NCBI RefSeq assembly: GCF_003149085.1
Contig: NZ_QGDT01000002.1
Span: 186,001 to 250,000 of the forward strand
DNA length: 64,000 bases
Source: Dyadobacter jejuensis
GTDB taxonomy: Bacteria; Bacteroidota; Bacteroidia; Cytophagales; Spirosomataceae
Direction: 5' to 3'
Of this stretch, positions 36,596 to 46,002 are shown in pieces. The notes below the pieces were generated by a model. The model was not told the origin of the DNA, did not search any database, and was given only the letters and a program-made list of their open reading frames with translations. Made by a program: the position numbers and the translations under genes. The number at the start of each line of letters is the position of its first letter. Position 1 is the stretch's first letter.

Positions 36596-37129
36596 ATGAA
36601 TATAGGGAAAGCACTGCTGGCACCACCGTTACAATCCAAGCCCGTTGCCATGCAAGTGGCCCAGTATGCAGCCCAAGGGCCTGAGCACTTTCAAGAATTG
36701 ATGGATTGCTTTCTTTCTGCCGATCCTCTATTGGCCCAGCGAGCGGCTTGGAGTGTGGGTTTTGTGACCGACCTCAACCCCTCCCTCATCACCCCTTTCG
36801 TAGGCACACTCGTAGCCCAGCTAAGCCGAACGGATGTACATCAGGCGGTTGTGCGCAATAGTGCACGCATACTGGCGGAACAAGAAATACCGGAAGAATA
36901 CCATGGGCAACTCTTAAACAGAAGTTTTGAGCTCGTAGCCTCCAACCAGGCGCCCATTGCCGTAAAGGCCTATGCCCTTACCATCCTCCATCATTTGTCG
37001 ACCAGCTACCCAGATATTGTCCCGGAACTAGAGATGATAATACGTGATCGGATGGAGTTCGAAACGGCTGCATTTCGATCTAGAGGAAAAAGAATTTTGA
37101 AATCTATAGCCAAAAGTGGCTCCCGCTAA
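36596..37129 (+). CDS. HEAT-repeat-like protein
   Basis: A 177-aa protein made of paired helices with the spacing of HEAT/armadillo repeats (DPLLAQRAAWSVGFVTDLNP, DVHQAVVRNSARILAEQE). No catalytic motif is visible; these folds bind other proteins. The ATG at 36596 is preferred because codons upstream of it read as non-protein-like sequence that includes the fumC hairpin. Its last 4 bases overlap the end of the convergent GH92 gene. Confidence 0.65.
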   Translation: MNIGKALLAPPLQSKPVAMQVAQYAAQGPEHFQELMDCFLSADPLLAQRAAWSVGFVTDLNPSLITPFVGTLVAQLSRTDVHQAVVRNSARILAEQEIPEEYHGQLLNRSFELVASNQAPIAVKAYALTILHHLSTSYPDIVPELEMIIRDRMEFETAAFRSRGKRILKSIAKSGSR

Positions 37130-39447
37130 GGGGTGCTCGGCGACAATGAAAACGGCATGGAGTCAGCCGCTGCCCCCCATTTTTCATTAGGCACTTTTCC
37201 CATTTTTAGGACCAGCGTCCCCCCTTCCAACAGTTGTGCGTGGGAAAGGAAAGTTCGGTTATACGCTTTCCCATTCAACTTAGCCGATTGGATGTATATG
37301 GCTTCATCAGAAACACCTAACGCTTGTATCGTAAACTTTTTCCCATTGGTCAAGTGGAATTTTGTTTCCTCTAACACCGGACTGCCTAGTACATACTCCC
37401 CCGTGCCCGGAGCCACCGGGTATAGTCCTGCCATACTAAAAACTAGCCAAGCGGACATTTGGCCCCCATCTTCATTACCACTTAGCCCCCCTGTAGAGGT
37501 ATCATATTCTTCACGAAGTGTTTTGTGAACCCACTTCTGGGTTTTCCAGGGCTGCCCGGCATAGGCATACAGATAGGCTATCTGATGGTTGGGTTCATTG
37601 CCATGCCAATAATGCCCTTGCTCAAATAAAGTATCCAGTTTATTAATAAATGCTTCGCGGCCACCCATCTGTCGTTGGAGTCCAGCCATATCATGTGGAA
37701 CGTACCAGGTATACTGTGCCGGCGACCCTTCGGTAATAAAACTGACCCTCTTGGCAAAGGGATCGAAATTACTGCTCCAACGTCCATCGGCATGGCGCCC
37801 ACGGGCATAGCCTGTCGACGGGTCGATGACGTGTTTGTAATTCAGGGCGCGTTTTCTTAAAACTTCGGCATCCTCTTTCTCCCCTAACCCTTGGGCGAGC
37901 ACCGACAAGCAGAAGTCGTCGTAAGCATATTCCAAAGTTCGCGACACCTGCTCTCGCTTATGAAAGGCTTGCCATACACTATCCTCCAAGGGCACATAGC
38001 CATATTTCAGATAAGAATCCAAAGCCCTACGCCCCATACCCGAAGCATAACTTTTGGCGTCGGTATTGACTTCAAATGCATTCTTTTTAAGGTACTTATA
38101 ACCACTCTTAACATCGAAATTCCTAATATTTTTAACATAGGCATCCGCCATTACCGACATCACATGGTCCCCTACCATGGCGGCTGTGTACTGATTCCAA
38201 CAGGGGAAAATGGGCATCCACGTTCCCTGTTCCGCCTTTTTAACTAATGATTGCATCATATCTCCCGCCATTTTAGGCTCTAGTAAGGTCTCTAAAGGCA
38301 TGGAAGCTCTGTAGGTATCCCACATACTAAAGTCGCAATAATAGTGGAAGCCATTGGCCTTTTCGATAGGCGTACCACCCGCAAAGGAAGGGTAGGTACC
38401 GTCTACATCCGAAAAGAGGCGAGGTGACAGCTTGGTACGATACAAAGCACTATAAAACAATTCTTTATCCTTTTCGGTACCCTTTATTTCCATTTTCCCT
38501 AAAGCCGAATCCCATGCCTTTTGCGCCTTATTTCTTATCTGAGAAAAACTCATATCGGATAGCTCTGCCTCCATATTCCTACGAGCCGCTTCTAGGCTCG
38601 TAAATGAAGTTCCTACCCGTACCGTGACACGCTTGGTGGTCGCCCCAAAGCCTATATAAGCCCCCAACTTTTCCCGTTGCCCTTTGCCCAAAGCCGACTT
38701 ACTTCCAGGCGCTAGGGCGTCGTTAGTCCAAGTTCCAAACTGGGTAATGGGCTGATCGAACTTCAGGACAAAATATCCACTAAAACCTGCCGGCTCGCCC
38801 GATCCTTGGTAAATCCGATGGACCGGGTTATAACCTACCACTTCGCCTTTTTCCTTATTCACCTCCACGAAGCCTTCTCCCTCATCGCTATTAGGCTCAA
38901 TGACGATAAACGCCTCCTTTTCTCCAGGATAATCGAAAGTCATTATTGCTCCTCTAGCGGTAGCGGTGACAGACGCTTGTATATCGTACCGATCCAGATG
39001 CACCGAATAATAATCGGGGCCAGCTTTTTCTGATTGATGGGTATATTTAGAGGCTCTTTCTTCAGGATCGGTTAGCAACTCGCCCGATAAGGGCATCACC
39101 GTCAGGGTACCATAGTCCTGAACACAGGACCCATTGAGCCAGTGCGTCCCACGAAACCCTTGAAAAATCAAATCGTTATAATAATAGGGAACAATGCATT
39201 TGGTTTCAGTCGCCCGGCTTTGAGGTGTCCATTGGGTCATGCCATTGGGAACTCCCACCGCAGGCATGGTTTGGCCTTTCAATTCGCTACCGGCTTCGCT
39301 ATGCGACCTGGCACTGGCCGTGTTGGAAGGTGCCGTGCCTATTAGGGTGTTTACATATTGATAAGGCTTCTTCTGCGCATGGGCGTTCAAATGGCCCAAG
39401 AGCAAAAACAGATAAAGACAAAGTTGGGGTAAACGTACTTTAGACAT
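37126..39447 (-). CDS. GH92 family alpha-mannosidase
   Basis: A 773-aa secreted exo-alpha-mannosidase. After a signal peptide (MSKVRLPQLCLYLFLLL..AHA) comes YVNTLIGTAP, the family start. The calcium-dependent active-site region GNEDGGQMSAW and the segment GNEPNHQIAYLYAYAG are present. GH92 enzymes remove alpha-mannose from N-glycans or mannans, which fits with the GH18 and GH109 enzymes elsewhere in the window. The ATG at 39447 is chosen over an upstream one at 39525 because of the signal peptide. Confidence 0.93.
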   Translation of the reverse strand: MSKVRLPQLCLYLFLLLGHLNAHAQKKPYQYVNTLIGTAPSNTASARSHSEAGSELKGQTMPAVGVPNGMTQWTPQSRATETKCIVPYYYNDLIFQGFRGTHWLNGSCVQDYGTLTVMPLSGELLTDPEERASKYTHQSEKAGPDYYSVHLDRYDIQASVTATARGAIMTFDYPGEKEAFIVIEPNSDEGEGFVEVNKEKGEVVGYNPVHRIYQGSGEPAGFSGYFVLKFDQPITQFGTWTNDALAPGSKSALGKGQREKLGAYIGFGATTKRVTVRVGTSFTSLEAARRNMEAELSDMSFSQIRNKAQKAWDSALGKMEIKGTEKDKELFYSALYRTKLSPRLFSDVDGTYPSFAGGTPIEKANGFHYYCDFSMWDTYRASMPLETLLEPKMAGDMMQSLVKKAEQGTWMPIFPCWNQYTAAMVGDHVMSVMADAYVKNIRNFDVKSGYKYLKKNAFEVNTDAKSYASGMGRRALDSYLKYGYVPLEDSVWQAFHKREQVSRTLEYAYDDFCLSVLAQGLGEKEDAEVLRKRALNYKHVIDPSTGYARGRHADGRWSSNFDPFAKRVSFITEGSPAQYTWYVPHDMAGLQRQMGGREAFINKLDTLFEQGHYWHGNEPNHQIAYLYAYAGQPWKTQKWVHKTLREEYDTSTGGLSGNEDGGQMSAWLVFSMAGLYPVAPGTGEYVLGSPVLEETKFHLTNGKKFTIQALGVSDEAIYIQSAKLNGKAYNRTFLSHAQLLEGGTLVLKMGKVPNEKWGAAADSMPFSLSPSTP

Positions 39448-39606
39448 TATTAATATCGATATAGTGGGGCCCCTTAAAGTCCATTTAAGAGGCAAGGAAA
39501 GCGAATGGTACCTATATAATCGCAAAAATATTCATAACTTATTAAAAATAATGATAAGTTAGCGAGTCATGTCTATAATGACGAGTATTTATTCTAATTC
39601 CCCTTT

Positions 39607-40449
39607 ATGAAAATTCATATAATCGATACCGGTTTCTTCAAACTAGACGGTGGCGCTATGTTCGGCGTGGTCCCAAAATCGTTGTGGAACAAGCAAAATC
39701 CGGCGGATGAAAAAAATCTTTGTAGCTGGGCTATGCGCTGTTTGCTAATAGAAGATGATTCCCAACTTATACTCGTCGATACGGGCTTGGGCGACAAGCA
39801 GGACGAGAAGTTCTTTGGGTATTACGATCTTCACGGCGATGCCACCCTGCTATCATCCATACACAAGGCGGGGTTTAGTCCCGAAGAGATCACCGACGTG
39901 GTACTCACTCACCTACACTTCGACCATGTAGGCGGGGCCATCAGCCGATCCACGGGCCAACAAGAACTGGTTCCCACCTTCCCCAATGCCACCTATTGGT
40001 CCAACGAAGCTCACTGGAACTGGGCCAACGACCCAAATCCACGTGAGAAAGCATCGTTTTTAAAGGAAAATATTCTACCTATAGAAGCATCCGGACAGCT
40101 CAAATTTATTTACCCACATCATACTCCTTTCGCCAACATCGACTTCATTTGTGTAGATGGCCATACCGAACAGATGATGCTACCGGTAATTAACTATAAG
40201 GGACAAAAGATCATCTATGCGGCCGATCTGATCCCCTCATCTTACCATATTTCCCTTCCTTGGCTCATGAGCTACGACGTACGCCCCTTGGAGACCATGA
40301 AGGAGAAAAAAGACCTGCTGTCCATGGCTTTGAATGACCAGGCTATCCTGATTTTCGAACACGACCCTGTGTACGAAGCGGCTATTTTGGAAGCGACCAA
40401 CAAAGGCATCCGGATCAAAGAAAGAGGCCCTCTCGATTTGTTTCTTTAA
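39607..40449 (+). CDS. MBL-fold metallo-hydrolase (lactonase-like)
   Basis: A 280-aa metallo-beta-lactamase-fold hydrolase with the two-metal motif THLHFDHVGG (His102, His104, Asp106, His107), the DTG segment at 58-60 and a later metal ligand in ADLIP. The length and N-terminal shape are those of the AHL-lactonase-like branch, but the substrate is not shown by the sequence. No signal peptide. It precedes the patatin gene by 12 bp, so the pair is probably one transcript. Confidence 0.88.
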   Translation: MKIHIIDTGFFKLDGGAMFGVVPKSLWNKQNPADEKNLCSWAMRCLLIEDDSQLILVDTGLGDKQDEKFFGYYDLHGDATLLSSIHKAGFSPEEITDVVLTHLHFDHVGGAISRSTGQQELVPTFPNATYWSNEAHWNWANDPNPREKASFLKENILPIEASGQLKFIYPHHTPFANIDFICVDGHTEQMMLPVINYKGQKIIYAADLIPSSYHISLPWLMSYDVRPLETMKEKKDLLSMALNDQAILIFEHDPVYEAAILEATNKGIRIKERGPLDLFL

Positions 40450-40461
40450 AGAGCATCAAAA

Positions 40462-41232
40462 ATGAAAATAGGGTTGGTATTATCGGGAGGCGGTGCCAGG
40501 GGCATCGCGCATATTGGGGCCATTAAAGCGTTGATGGAAGTGGGCGTTCGACCGGCACTCATCAGCGGGACCAGTGCTGGCGCATTCGTCGGGGCATTTA
40601 TAGCCGCGGGCTATAGTCCTGATGACCTCTTGTCGATATTAGAAAAAACCCGATTGCTCCATTATATCCGGCCTGCATGGGACCTGAAGGGTCTTATCAA
40701 AATAGACCGGGTGGAGTCCCTTATGATCCAGTACCTACCCGCCAATCGGTTTGAAAGTCTAGCGATCCCTCTTCAGGTAACTGCGGCAGATCTTACCACC
40801 TCGGCGGAATGTTGCTTTTCTGAAGGCCCTTTGATTCCCCCGATTTTAGGCTCTTGCTGCCTGCCGGGATTATTTACGCCTTACCATTTCGGAGCATACC
40901 GCCTTCTGGACGGAGCTATCTTCGATAATCTTCCCGTAAGGCCCATCGCCCAGAGTGTCGACTTTTTGATTGGCATCAACAGCAACCCAGTACCTACCGA
41001 TGCGCCTCCTCGATACCTGCCACAGATCATTTACCGAAGCTTTCGGCTGGCCATGCGAGGCAAGAATCAGCCGAGTATGAACAGCTGCCATATGCTTATC
41101 GAACCCGAAGGCCTGAGTAAAACAGCCCCTTTCGACTTTCGCCAGCCACGCAAAAATTTCGAAATAGGGTATCGTTTTACTCAGCAGTATTTAAAACAAA
41201 ACCAGGATATGCTTCATCATATTAGGGGGTAG
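40462..41232 (+). CDS. Patatin-like phospholipase (RssA-like)
   Basis: A 256-aa Ser/Asp lipid acyl hydrolase. The oxyanion loop GGGARG (9-14), nucleophile elbow GTSAG (Ser38) and the catalytic Asp150 (DGA) are all present. It is cytoplasmic and as small as E. coli RssA. Its stop overlaps the end of the convergent haloperoxidase-like gene by 11 bases. Confidence 0.9.
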   Translation: MKIGLVLSGGGARGIAHIGAIKALMEVGVRPALISGTSAGAFVGAFIAAGYSPDDLLSILEKTRLLHYIRPAWDLKGLIKIDRVESLMIQYLPANRFESLAIPLQVTAADLTTSAECCFSEGPLIPPILGSCCLPGLFTPYHFGAYRLLDGAIFDNLPVRPIAQSVDFLIGINSNPVPTDAPPRYLPQIIYRSFRLAMRGKNQPSMNSCHMLIEPEGLSKTAPFDFRQPRKNFEIGYRFTQQYLKQNQDMLHHIRG

Positions 41233-42538
41233 CTCCTTCGAGGCGCTTCACCACCCAATTGCCAACTTTGGTTCCTTGATCCACACCCACTTCTATGGCA
41301 TCCATATAGTGAATCCCCCCGTAGAACCGCGAAATAGCGGCTTCTTGAGAGGCTTGCTTAAAAGACTTGAAATCTCGGGCCTGTAAGCCAAAGCGCTCCT
41401 CGACGGTGTCGGAATAGGCAAAGTCCTCGCCCAAGAAATGGGTCAATATAACGGCCTCCGCCGCCGAAACTACCGAATGTCCGCTAAGATATTCTGGAAA
41501 AGGAGGGGTTTGTAGAAAGGGGGTCCATTTAGGGTCGATGTACTGACGGATGGCCGTTTCGGGGCGTATTCTGTCGCTGCGGTATTTTTCGTCCCAACAG
41601 GCCACAAAGGCATCCATCATCCCCACAGAGGCGGCCATGGTAATCAGCATCGCTTTAGAGAAATCGACCTGGGCCTTCTGACAGGCGATGTCGGTGATCC
41701 CTATCCAGTGTGCGCCCGGCGAAATCTTCTTCATCCCTACATTCAAATGACCGTTATTGGCCAAGGCAAATGGGTTACAATCCCAAAAAGCGGCTATCAC
41801 TTTTTCCTCTTCGGTTAGCTCCTCCTTATAATTTACCAGCATCATTTTAAAAAAATCGGAGTTCTTATCCTCCGAAAATGCGACGGGAGGAATCGGCTTA
41901 AACTGAGCCGCCGAATCGAGGGCAAAGGTTCTGATGGTATTGAAGTAAGGCTCTACGGGAGCAAAATAACCCGGAGGAGTGGGATACCAGCTTCCCTTTT
42001 CGCCACTAGGCTCATAACGAGGGTAATTACTGATTTGGTTGTATCGGTCCGCCTTGGCATAAGCCAGGATCTGTTTGCTTATCGCCTCAGCGTAGCGAAC
42101 CGACCCATCCAAGGTGGCCTCACCGAAACCTAAATTTTTGCAGGAATCGAGTAAGGCAGTCGTATATGCTCCCAATTCAGCACCCGATGGTTGCATTTTC
42201 TGAGCGGTTTGCAGCATCGCCAGCAAGGCACTGAAGGAAGGAGAATAATCCTGAATATCTGCAGGCCTCTCAATTTCGGGAAAGTCATTCAAAACACCTG
42301 CCATACTCTTGTAGGCCGTATCGTTCAAAGCCACCACTTCATATCCTGCCAAAGTGGCGTAGGCAAAGAAACGACCCGCCAAAGGCGGATTGGTAACGTC
42401 CTGTACCATCAGGTCAGTCATTCGCGACGTTACTCGGCCAATTTCGGAGGCGGGCAGTTCGTCGGTAGGGGCTTCCGATGGATCACAGGCAAATAATAAG
42501 CCCGATAATACCAGGAATAATAAATAGCGAATTTTCAT
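41222..42538 (-). CDS. Vanadium-dependent haloperoxidase-like lipoprotein, copy 1
   Basis: A 438-aa PAP2-superfamily protein with a lipobox (FAC, Cys18). Vanadate/phosphate-site residues match the family pattern: Lys318 and Arg325 (KYRSDRIRP), Ser352-Gly353-His354 (LSGH, with Leu where Pro is usual) and Ser403-Arg404 with His410 (SRFYGGIH) and Asp413. It may oxidise halides or be a phosphatase; the sequence cannot decide. Its start overlaps the stop of the FG-GAP/UnbV gene by 4 bases, so the two products are made together. Confidence 0.85.
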   Translation of the reverse strand: MKIRYLLFLVLSGLLFACDPSEAPTDELPASEIGRVTSRMTDLMVQDVTNPPLAGRFFAYATLAGYEVVALNDTAYKSMAGVLNDFPEIERPADIQDYSPSFSALLAMLQTAQKMQPSGAELGAYTTALLDSCKNLGFGEATLDGSVRYAEAISKQILAYAKADRYNQISNYPRYEPSGEKGSWYPTPPGYFAPVEPYFNTIRTFALDSAAQFKPIPPVAFSEDKNSDFFKMMLVNYKEELTEEEKVIAAFWDCNPFALANNGHLNVGMKKISPGAHWIGITDIACQKAQVDFSKAMLITMAASVGMMDAFVACWDEKYRSDRIRPETAIRQYIDPKWTPFLQTPPFPEYLSGHSVVSAAEAVILTHFLGEDFAYSDTVEERFGLQARDFKSFKQASQEAAISRFYGGIHYMDAIEVGVDQGTKVGNWVVKRLEGATP

Positions 42539-45500
42539 TTTTTATTTAGTTTAAAGGCTCTCACCGCTTTTTGGTTGATGCCAAATAACAATACATCGTC
42601 ATGGATAGAAACGACGCTCCGTACATCGCCCCTAAGGCCAAAGCCCGATTTCCATTGGGGCACATAGGTATAGCTGGCCTGCCCGTCGCCCTGTAGCAGG
42701 ACGCCGTAATTAGCATCGTACTTCCCAAAGCGAAGGCGGGCCTTTTGCGTATTTCCACAAAACAATAGGTCTTTGTGGCCATCCTGATTGAAATCCACAG
42801 CCGTAATGGTATAAACAGGCGACATCTGTACGGCTACAGGCAGTTCTTTTTCTACAAACTTACCCTTTGGAGTACCCATAAAGAGCGTAGTGGCAAGTCG
42901 ATTGGCCTCCAGCGTTTTGGCTCCAGAGAGCTCTTCTTTGGTGAAAATATCGGTAATTCCCGCCTCGGCATAGCCTTTGTAGTCCTGGAAGCGGTTGCGC
43001 ATGATACTCAATTGGTCCAAAAGCTCATCGCGAGTAACATAAGGATAGGTTTTCCCTTGTATATAAAAGCTCATGATAGGATCTACGGATCCATTATCGT
43101 CAAAGTCCTTATAGATCAACGAGCAAGGCTCGTCGTCGCTGGCCTTACACTGTGCATTAAGCCCCAGATTCCCAGCCACAAGATCTATGACCCCATCGCC
43201 ATTGAGGTCGTCGGCCAACAGGGTGTTCCACCATCCGGAATAGGGTTTATCAAAATAGTCCAAAGTGCTATCCTGTATCTTTCCAGCCTTTATTGAAAAG
43301 ACCTTGATAGGCATCCATTCACCTACTACCACGAGTTCTTCCACCTTATCCCCATTCAGGTCGGTCATGGCGGCATCGGTCACCATTCCAAGGAATTCTA
43401 GCTGTGGAGCCAGGGATTTCGTCTGATCGGCAAATTGACCATTGCCCTTATTGACTAACAAATAGCTCCTCGGCGTCTCAGGGTACCTGCCCGGAATGAC
43501 CCGCCCACCGATAAACAAATCGGGTTTCCCATCGCGATTCACGTCCAATTGACGTACACAACTGGTGCTGGTCAACATTTTAGGTAGAGCATCCAGACTT
43601 TTAACTAGATTCCCTTTACCGTCGTTGAGGTAGAGGCGGCTTTGTAATAATGGGTCGTGGGGAAGGAAATTCCCGTAACCTCCACTGCTCACAAACAGAT
43701 CGACATGGCCGTCGTCGTTGGCATCGAAAAACAAGGCATCGGTATCCTCACTCATTTTATCGGCCTCCAGAGCCGGCATCATTTTAGGCGTAAAACCCTT
43801 TTGAGTGCCCAAATAAACTTGGCCAGAAGTCCCAGCGGCCCCGCCAACGTATATATCGTCGATTCCATCCCGATTCAAATCGCCTTTTACCATACAAGGA
43901 CCGGCAAACGAAATAGGGTTCACCATTAAAGGTTGGCGTTTAAAATCGTTGATCTTGGCAGTAGGATCGGTAAATGTCAATGGACTACTCACTTCCCTAT
44001 AAATAGCGGCATTTTTATCGGAGGTCCTCAGGGGGCGTTTAGCCATTTTTTCCTGAAGGGTAAGCCTTTGGTTGGCCTTCACTGCTGTCAATGTTTGTTG
44101 CTTTCCACTAAGCCATCTTACACTTAGGGAGTCGATTGCCGCCTGTTCCGCTAGCCCAAAATGAAGCACGGGAGAAACGCTGGACTGATAGCCACGGGTG
44201 GGCATTTGCTCCAAAAACTGAACTTTTCCGCAATGATAGAGGGTGAGCTGGGCCCCGAGTCCTGCAGTATTACCACCCTCCCCTTCGAGTTTTACACTTA
44301 AGAAATGACGATCCTTCTCCAGATTCGACTCGTTTCGATAGACGAATGCAGGAAGGTTAATGTTATTGACCACTAGGTCCAGGTCTCCATCGTTGTCCAA
44401 ATCGGCATAGGCAGCACCACCACTGTTAGAAACCTGCCCCATCCCCCAATGCTGGGCTTCATTTTCAAAGGTAAGATTCCCCGTATTCTTATACAGATAA
44501 TTCGCAATATTCGACGAGGGCATCTGATACACCAATTGGAGCACATCCTCTCTTTTTACATTCCCTTCCTTTCTCTGAAGATTATCCCCCATAAATTTCA
44601 GAAAATCCATATTGGTATAGTCACGCAGATACCCGTTAGTAACAAACAGGTCTTTCTGCCCATCGTTATCATAATCGGCAAATAGTGGAGCCCAGGACCA
44701 ATCGGTATTAGAAATCCCTGAAAGCTGGCCTATTTCGGAGAATATAGGCGTTTTCATTTTGTTATTTCCCTCAGGTAGCAATCCGTCGTTGAGCTGAAGC
44801 ATGTTCCGCATATACTGATGTCGGAAGCCAATTTTTACATTAAAATCGAAGAGCTCATAGTTATCGAGTCCCGAAAGTAATTTTTGCCTTTTATTATCCT
44901 CTGGCAACATGTCTAGGGTAAAAATATCTAATAAACCGTCGTTATTAATATCGGCTACCTCGTTGCCCATAGAGGAATGGGAAGTATGTCCCATGGCCGC
45001 ATCGGTAACGTCGGTAAAGGTTCCGTTTTTGTTGTTGATATATAAAAAGTCGGGAACGGCATAGTCGTTGGAAATGTACATATCCTGCCACCCGTCTTGA
45101 TTGATATCGGCAATACCGATCCCCAAGCCATAAGTAAGCGAAGAGCTGCTAATACCCGCTTGTTGAGTAACGTCTACAAACTTAGGACTACCATTTACAA
45201 CTTCTTGACGCAGGAGGCGAATGCCCGCCGTAGGGTCTTGGTTCTTAAGGAAGTCGGCGGTACTGGCCTCATCCAATATAGGCAAAGACTTACGGTTATG
45301 ATTTAGTAACAGAAGGTCCAAATCCCCATCCCGATCGTAATCGAAGAAAGCGGCTTGGGTGGTCGTAGACGGGCTATCGAGGCCATAGTCGGCCGCCATA
45401 TCTACGAAAGTGGGAACCCCTTCAGGAGAATTCCCCTGGTTAATAAAGAGCTGATTTTTTAGACTTTCGGGTGCCACAGTACCAGAATAACACACGAAAA

Positions 45501-45918
45501 TATCGAGTTTTCCATCGCCATTGACGTCGGCCATAGACACCCCCGTTTTCCAGGGCCGAGGCCTCCCCTCTGCCCCCGATGCTTGGGTGATATCCTCAAA
45601 CTTTAAGTCGCCCTTATTCAAGTACAATTTGTTGGCGACCATATTGGCCGTAAAATATATATCGTCGAGCCCGTCGCCATTCAGATCCCCAATGGCTACC
45701 CCTCCTCCGTTATAAAAATACTCATACATGAGCACATTGGTGTTAATGCCTTCGGTAAGGGTATTTTCAAAGGTTATATTGGTTTCTTCGGGGCTCAGAA
45801 GGTGAAATACCGGGGGGCCACCTGGGCCAGAGGTAGCCTCATCCGACGACTCTTTCTGACAACTATAAAACCAAGGAATGCAAAGGAGGAGGAAAAAACG
45901 TAGGTATTGTGTTTTCAT
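42535..45918 (-). CDS. FG-GAP/VCBS repeat lipoprotein with ASPIC/UnbV domain
   Basis: A 1127-aa protein with a lipobox-like SC (Cys20). Two blocks of FG-GAP/VCBS calcium-binding repeats, recognisable by repeated DxNxDGxxD loops (DLNGDGLDD, DVNGDGKLD, DYDRDGDLD), flank an ASPIC/UnbV segment at about residues 530-630 (GLGAQLTLYHCGKVQFLEQMP). The fold is a beta propeller exposed outside. Such proteins are common next to SusCD and haloperoxidase genes in Bacteroidota; no catalytic function is known to me. Followed by the haloperoxidase gene with an ATGA overlap. Confidence 0.88.
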   Translation of the reverse strand: MKTQYLRFFLLLCIPWFYSCQKESSDEATSGPGGPPVFHLLSPEETNITFENTLTEGINTNVLMYEYFYNGGGVAIGDLNGDGLDDIYFTANMVANKLYLNKGDLKFEDITQASGAEGRPRPWKTGVSMADVNGDGKLDIFVCYSGTVAPESLKNQLFINQGNSPEGVPTFVDMAADYGLDSPSTTTQAAFFDYDRDGDLDLLLLNHNRKSLPILDEASTADFLKNQDPTAGIRLLRQEVVNGSPKFVDVTQQAGISSSSLTYGLGIGIADINQDGWQDMYISNDYAVPDFLYINNKNGTFTDVTDAAMGHTSHSSMGNEVADINNDGLLDIFTLDMLPEDNKRQKLLSGLDNYELFDFNVKIGFRHQYMRNMLQLNDGLLPEGNNKMKTPIFSEIGQLSGISNTDWSWAPLFADYDNDGQKDLFVTNGYLRDYTNMDFLKFMGDNLQRKEGNVKREDVLQLVYQMPSSNIANYLYKNTGNLTFENEAQHWGMGQVSNSGGAAYADLDNDGDLDLVVNNINLPAFVYRNESNLEKDRHFLSVKLEGEGGNTAGLGAQLTLYHCGKVQFLEQMPTRGYQSSVSPVLHFGLAEQAAIDSLSVRWLSGKQQTLTAVKANQRLTLQEKMAKRPLRTSDKNAAIYREVSSPLTFTDPTAKINDFKRQPLMVNPISFAGPCMVKGDLNRDGIDDIYVGGAAGTSGQVYLGTQKGFTPKMMPALEADKMSEDTDALFFDANDDGHVDLFVSSGGYGNFLPHDPLLQSRLYLNDGKGNLVKSLDALPKMLTSTSCVRQLDVNRDGKPDLFIGGRVIPGRYPETPRSYLLVNKGNGQFADQTKSLAPQLEFLGMVTDAAMTDLNGDKVEELVVVGEWMPIKVFSIKAGKIQDSTLDYFDKPYSGWWNTLLADDLNGDGVIDLVAGNLGLNAQCKASDDEPCSLIYKDFDDNGSVDPIMSFYIQGKTYPYVTRDELLDQLSIMRNRFQDYKGYAEAGITDIFTKEELSGAKTLEANRLATTLFMGTPKGKFVEKELPVAVQMSPVYTITAVDFNQDGHKDLLFCGNTQKARLRFGKYDANYGVLLQGDGQASYTYVPQWKSGFGLRGDVRSVVSIHDDVLLFGINQKAVRAFKLNKK

Positions 45919-45930
45919 ATCGAATCCATA

Positions 45931-45974
45931 AAAAAGAAAAAGGAACTATGCTTCCTAGCGAAAGCATAGTTCCT
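45931..45974 (-). terminator. Terminator of the susCD unit
   Basis: On the minus strand AGGAACTATGCTT (45962-45974) pairs with AAGCATAGTTCCT (45941-45953), followed by TTTTTCTTTTTT. It separates susD from the downstream UnbV gene, whose ATG is 13 bases further on, so UnbV expression depends on read-through or a promoter overlapping this hairpin. Confidence 0.85.
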
Positions 45975-46002
45975 ACAAACTTAATCAATATGCCATTAAG
46001 AT

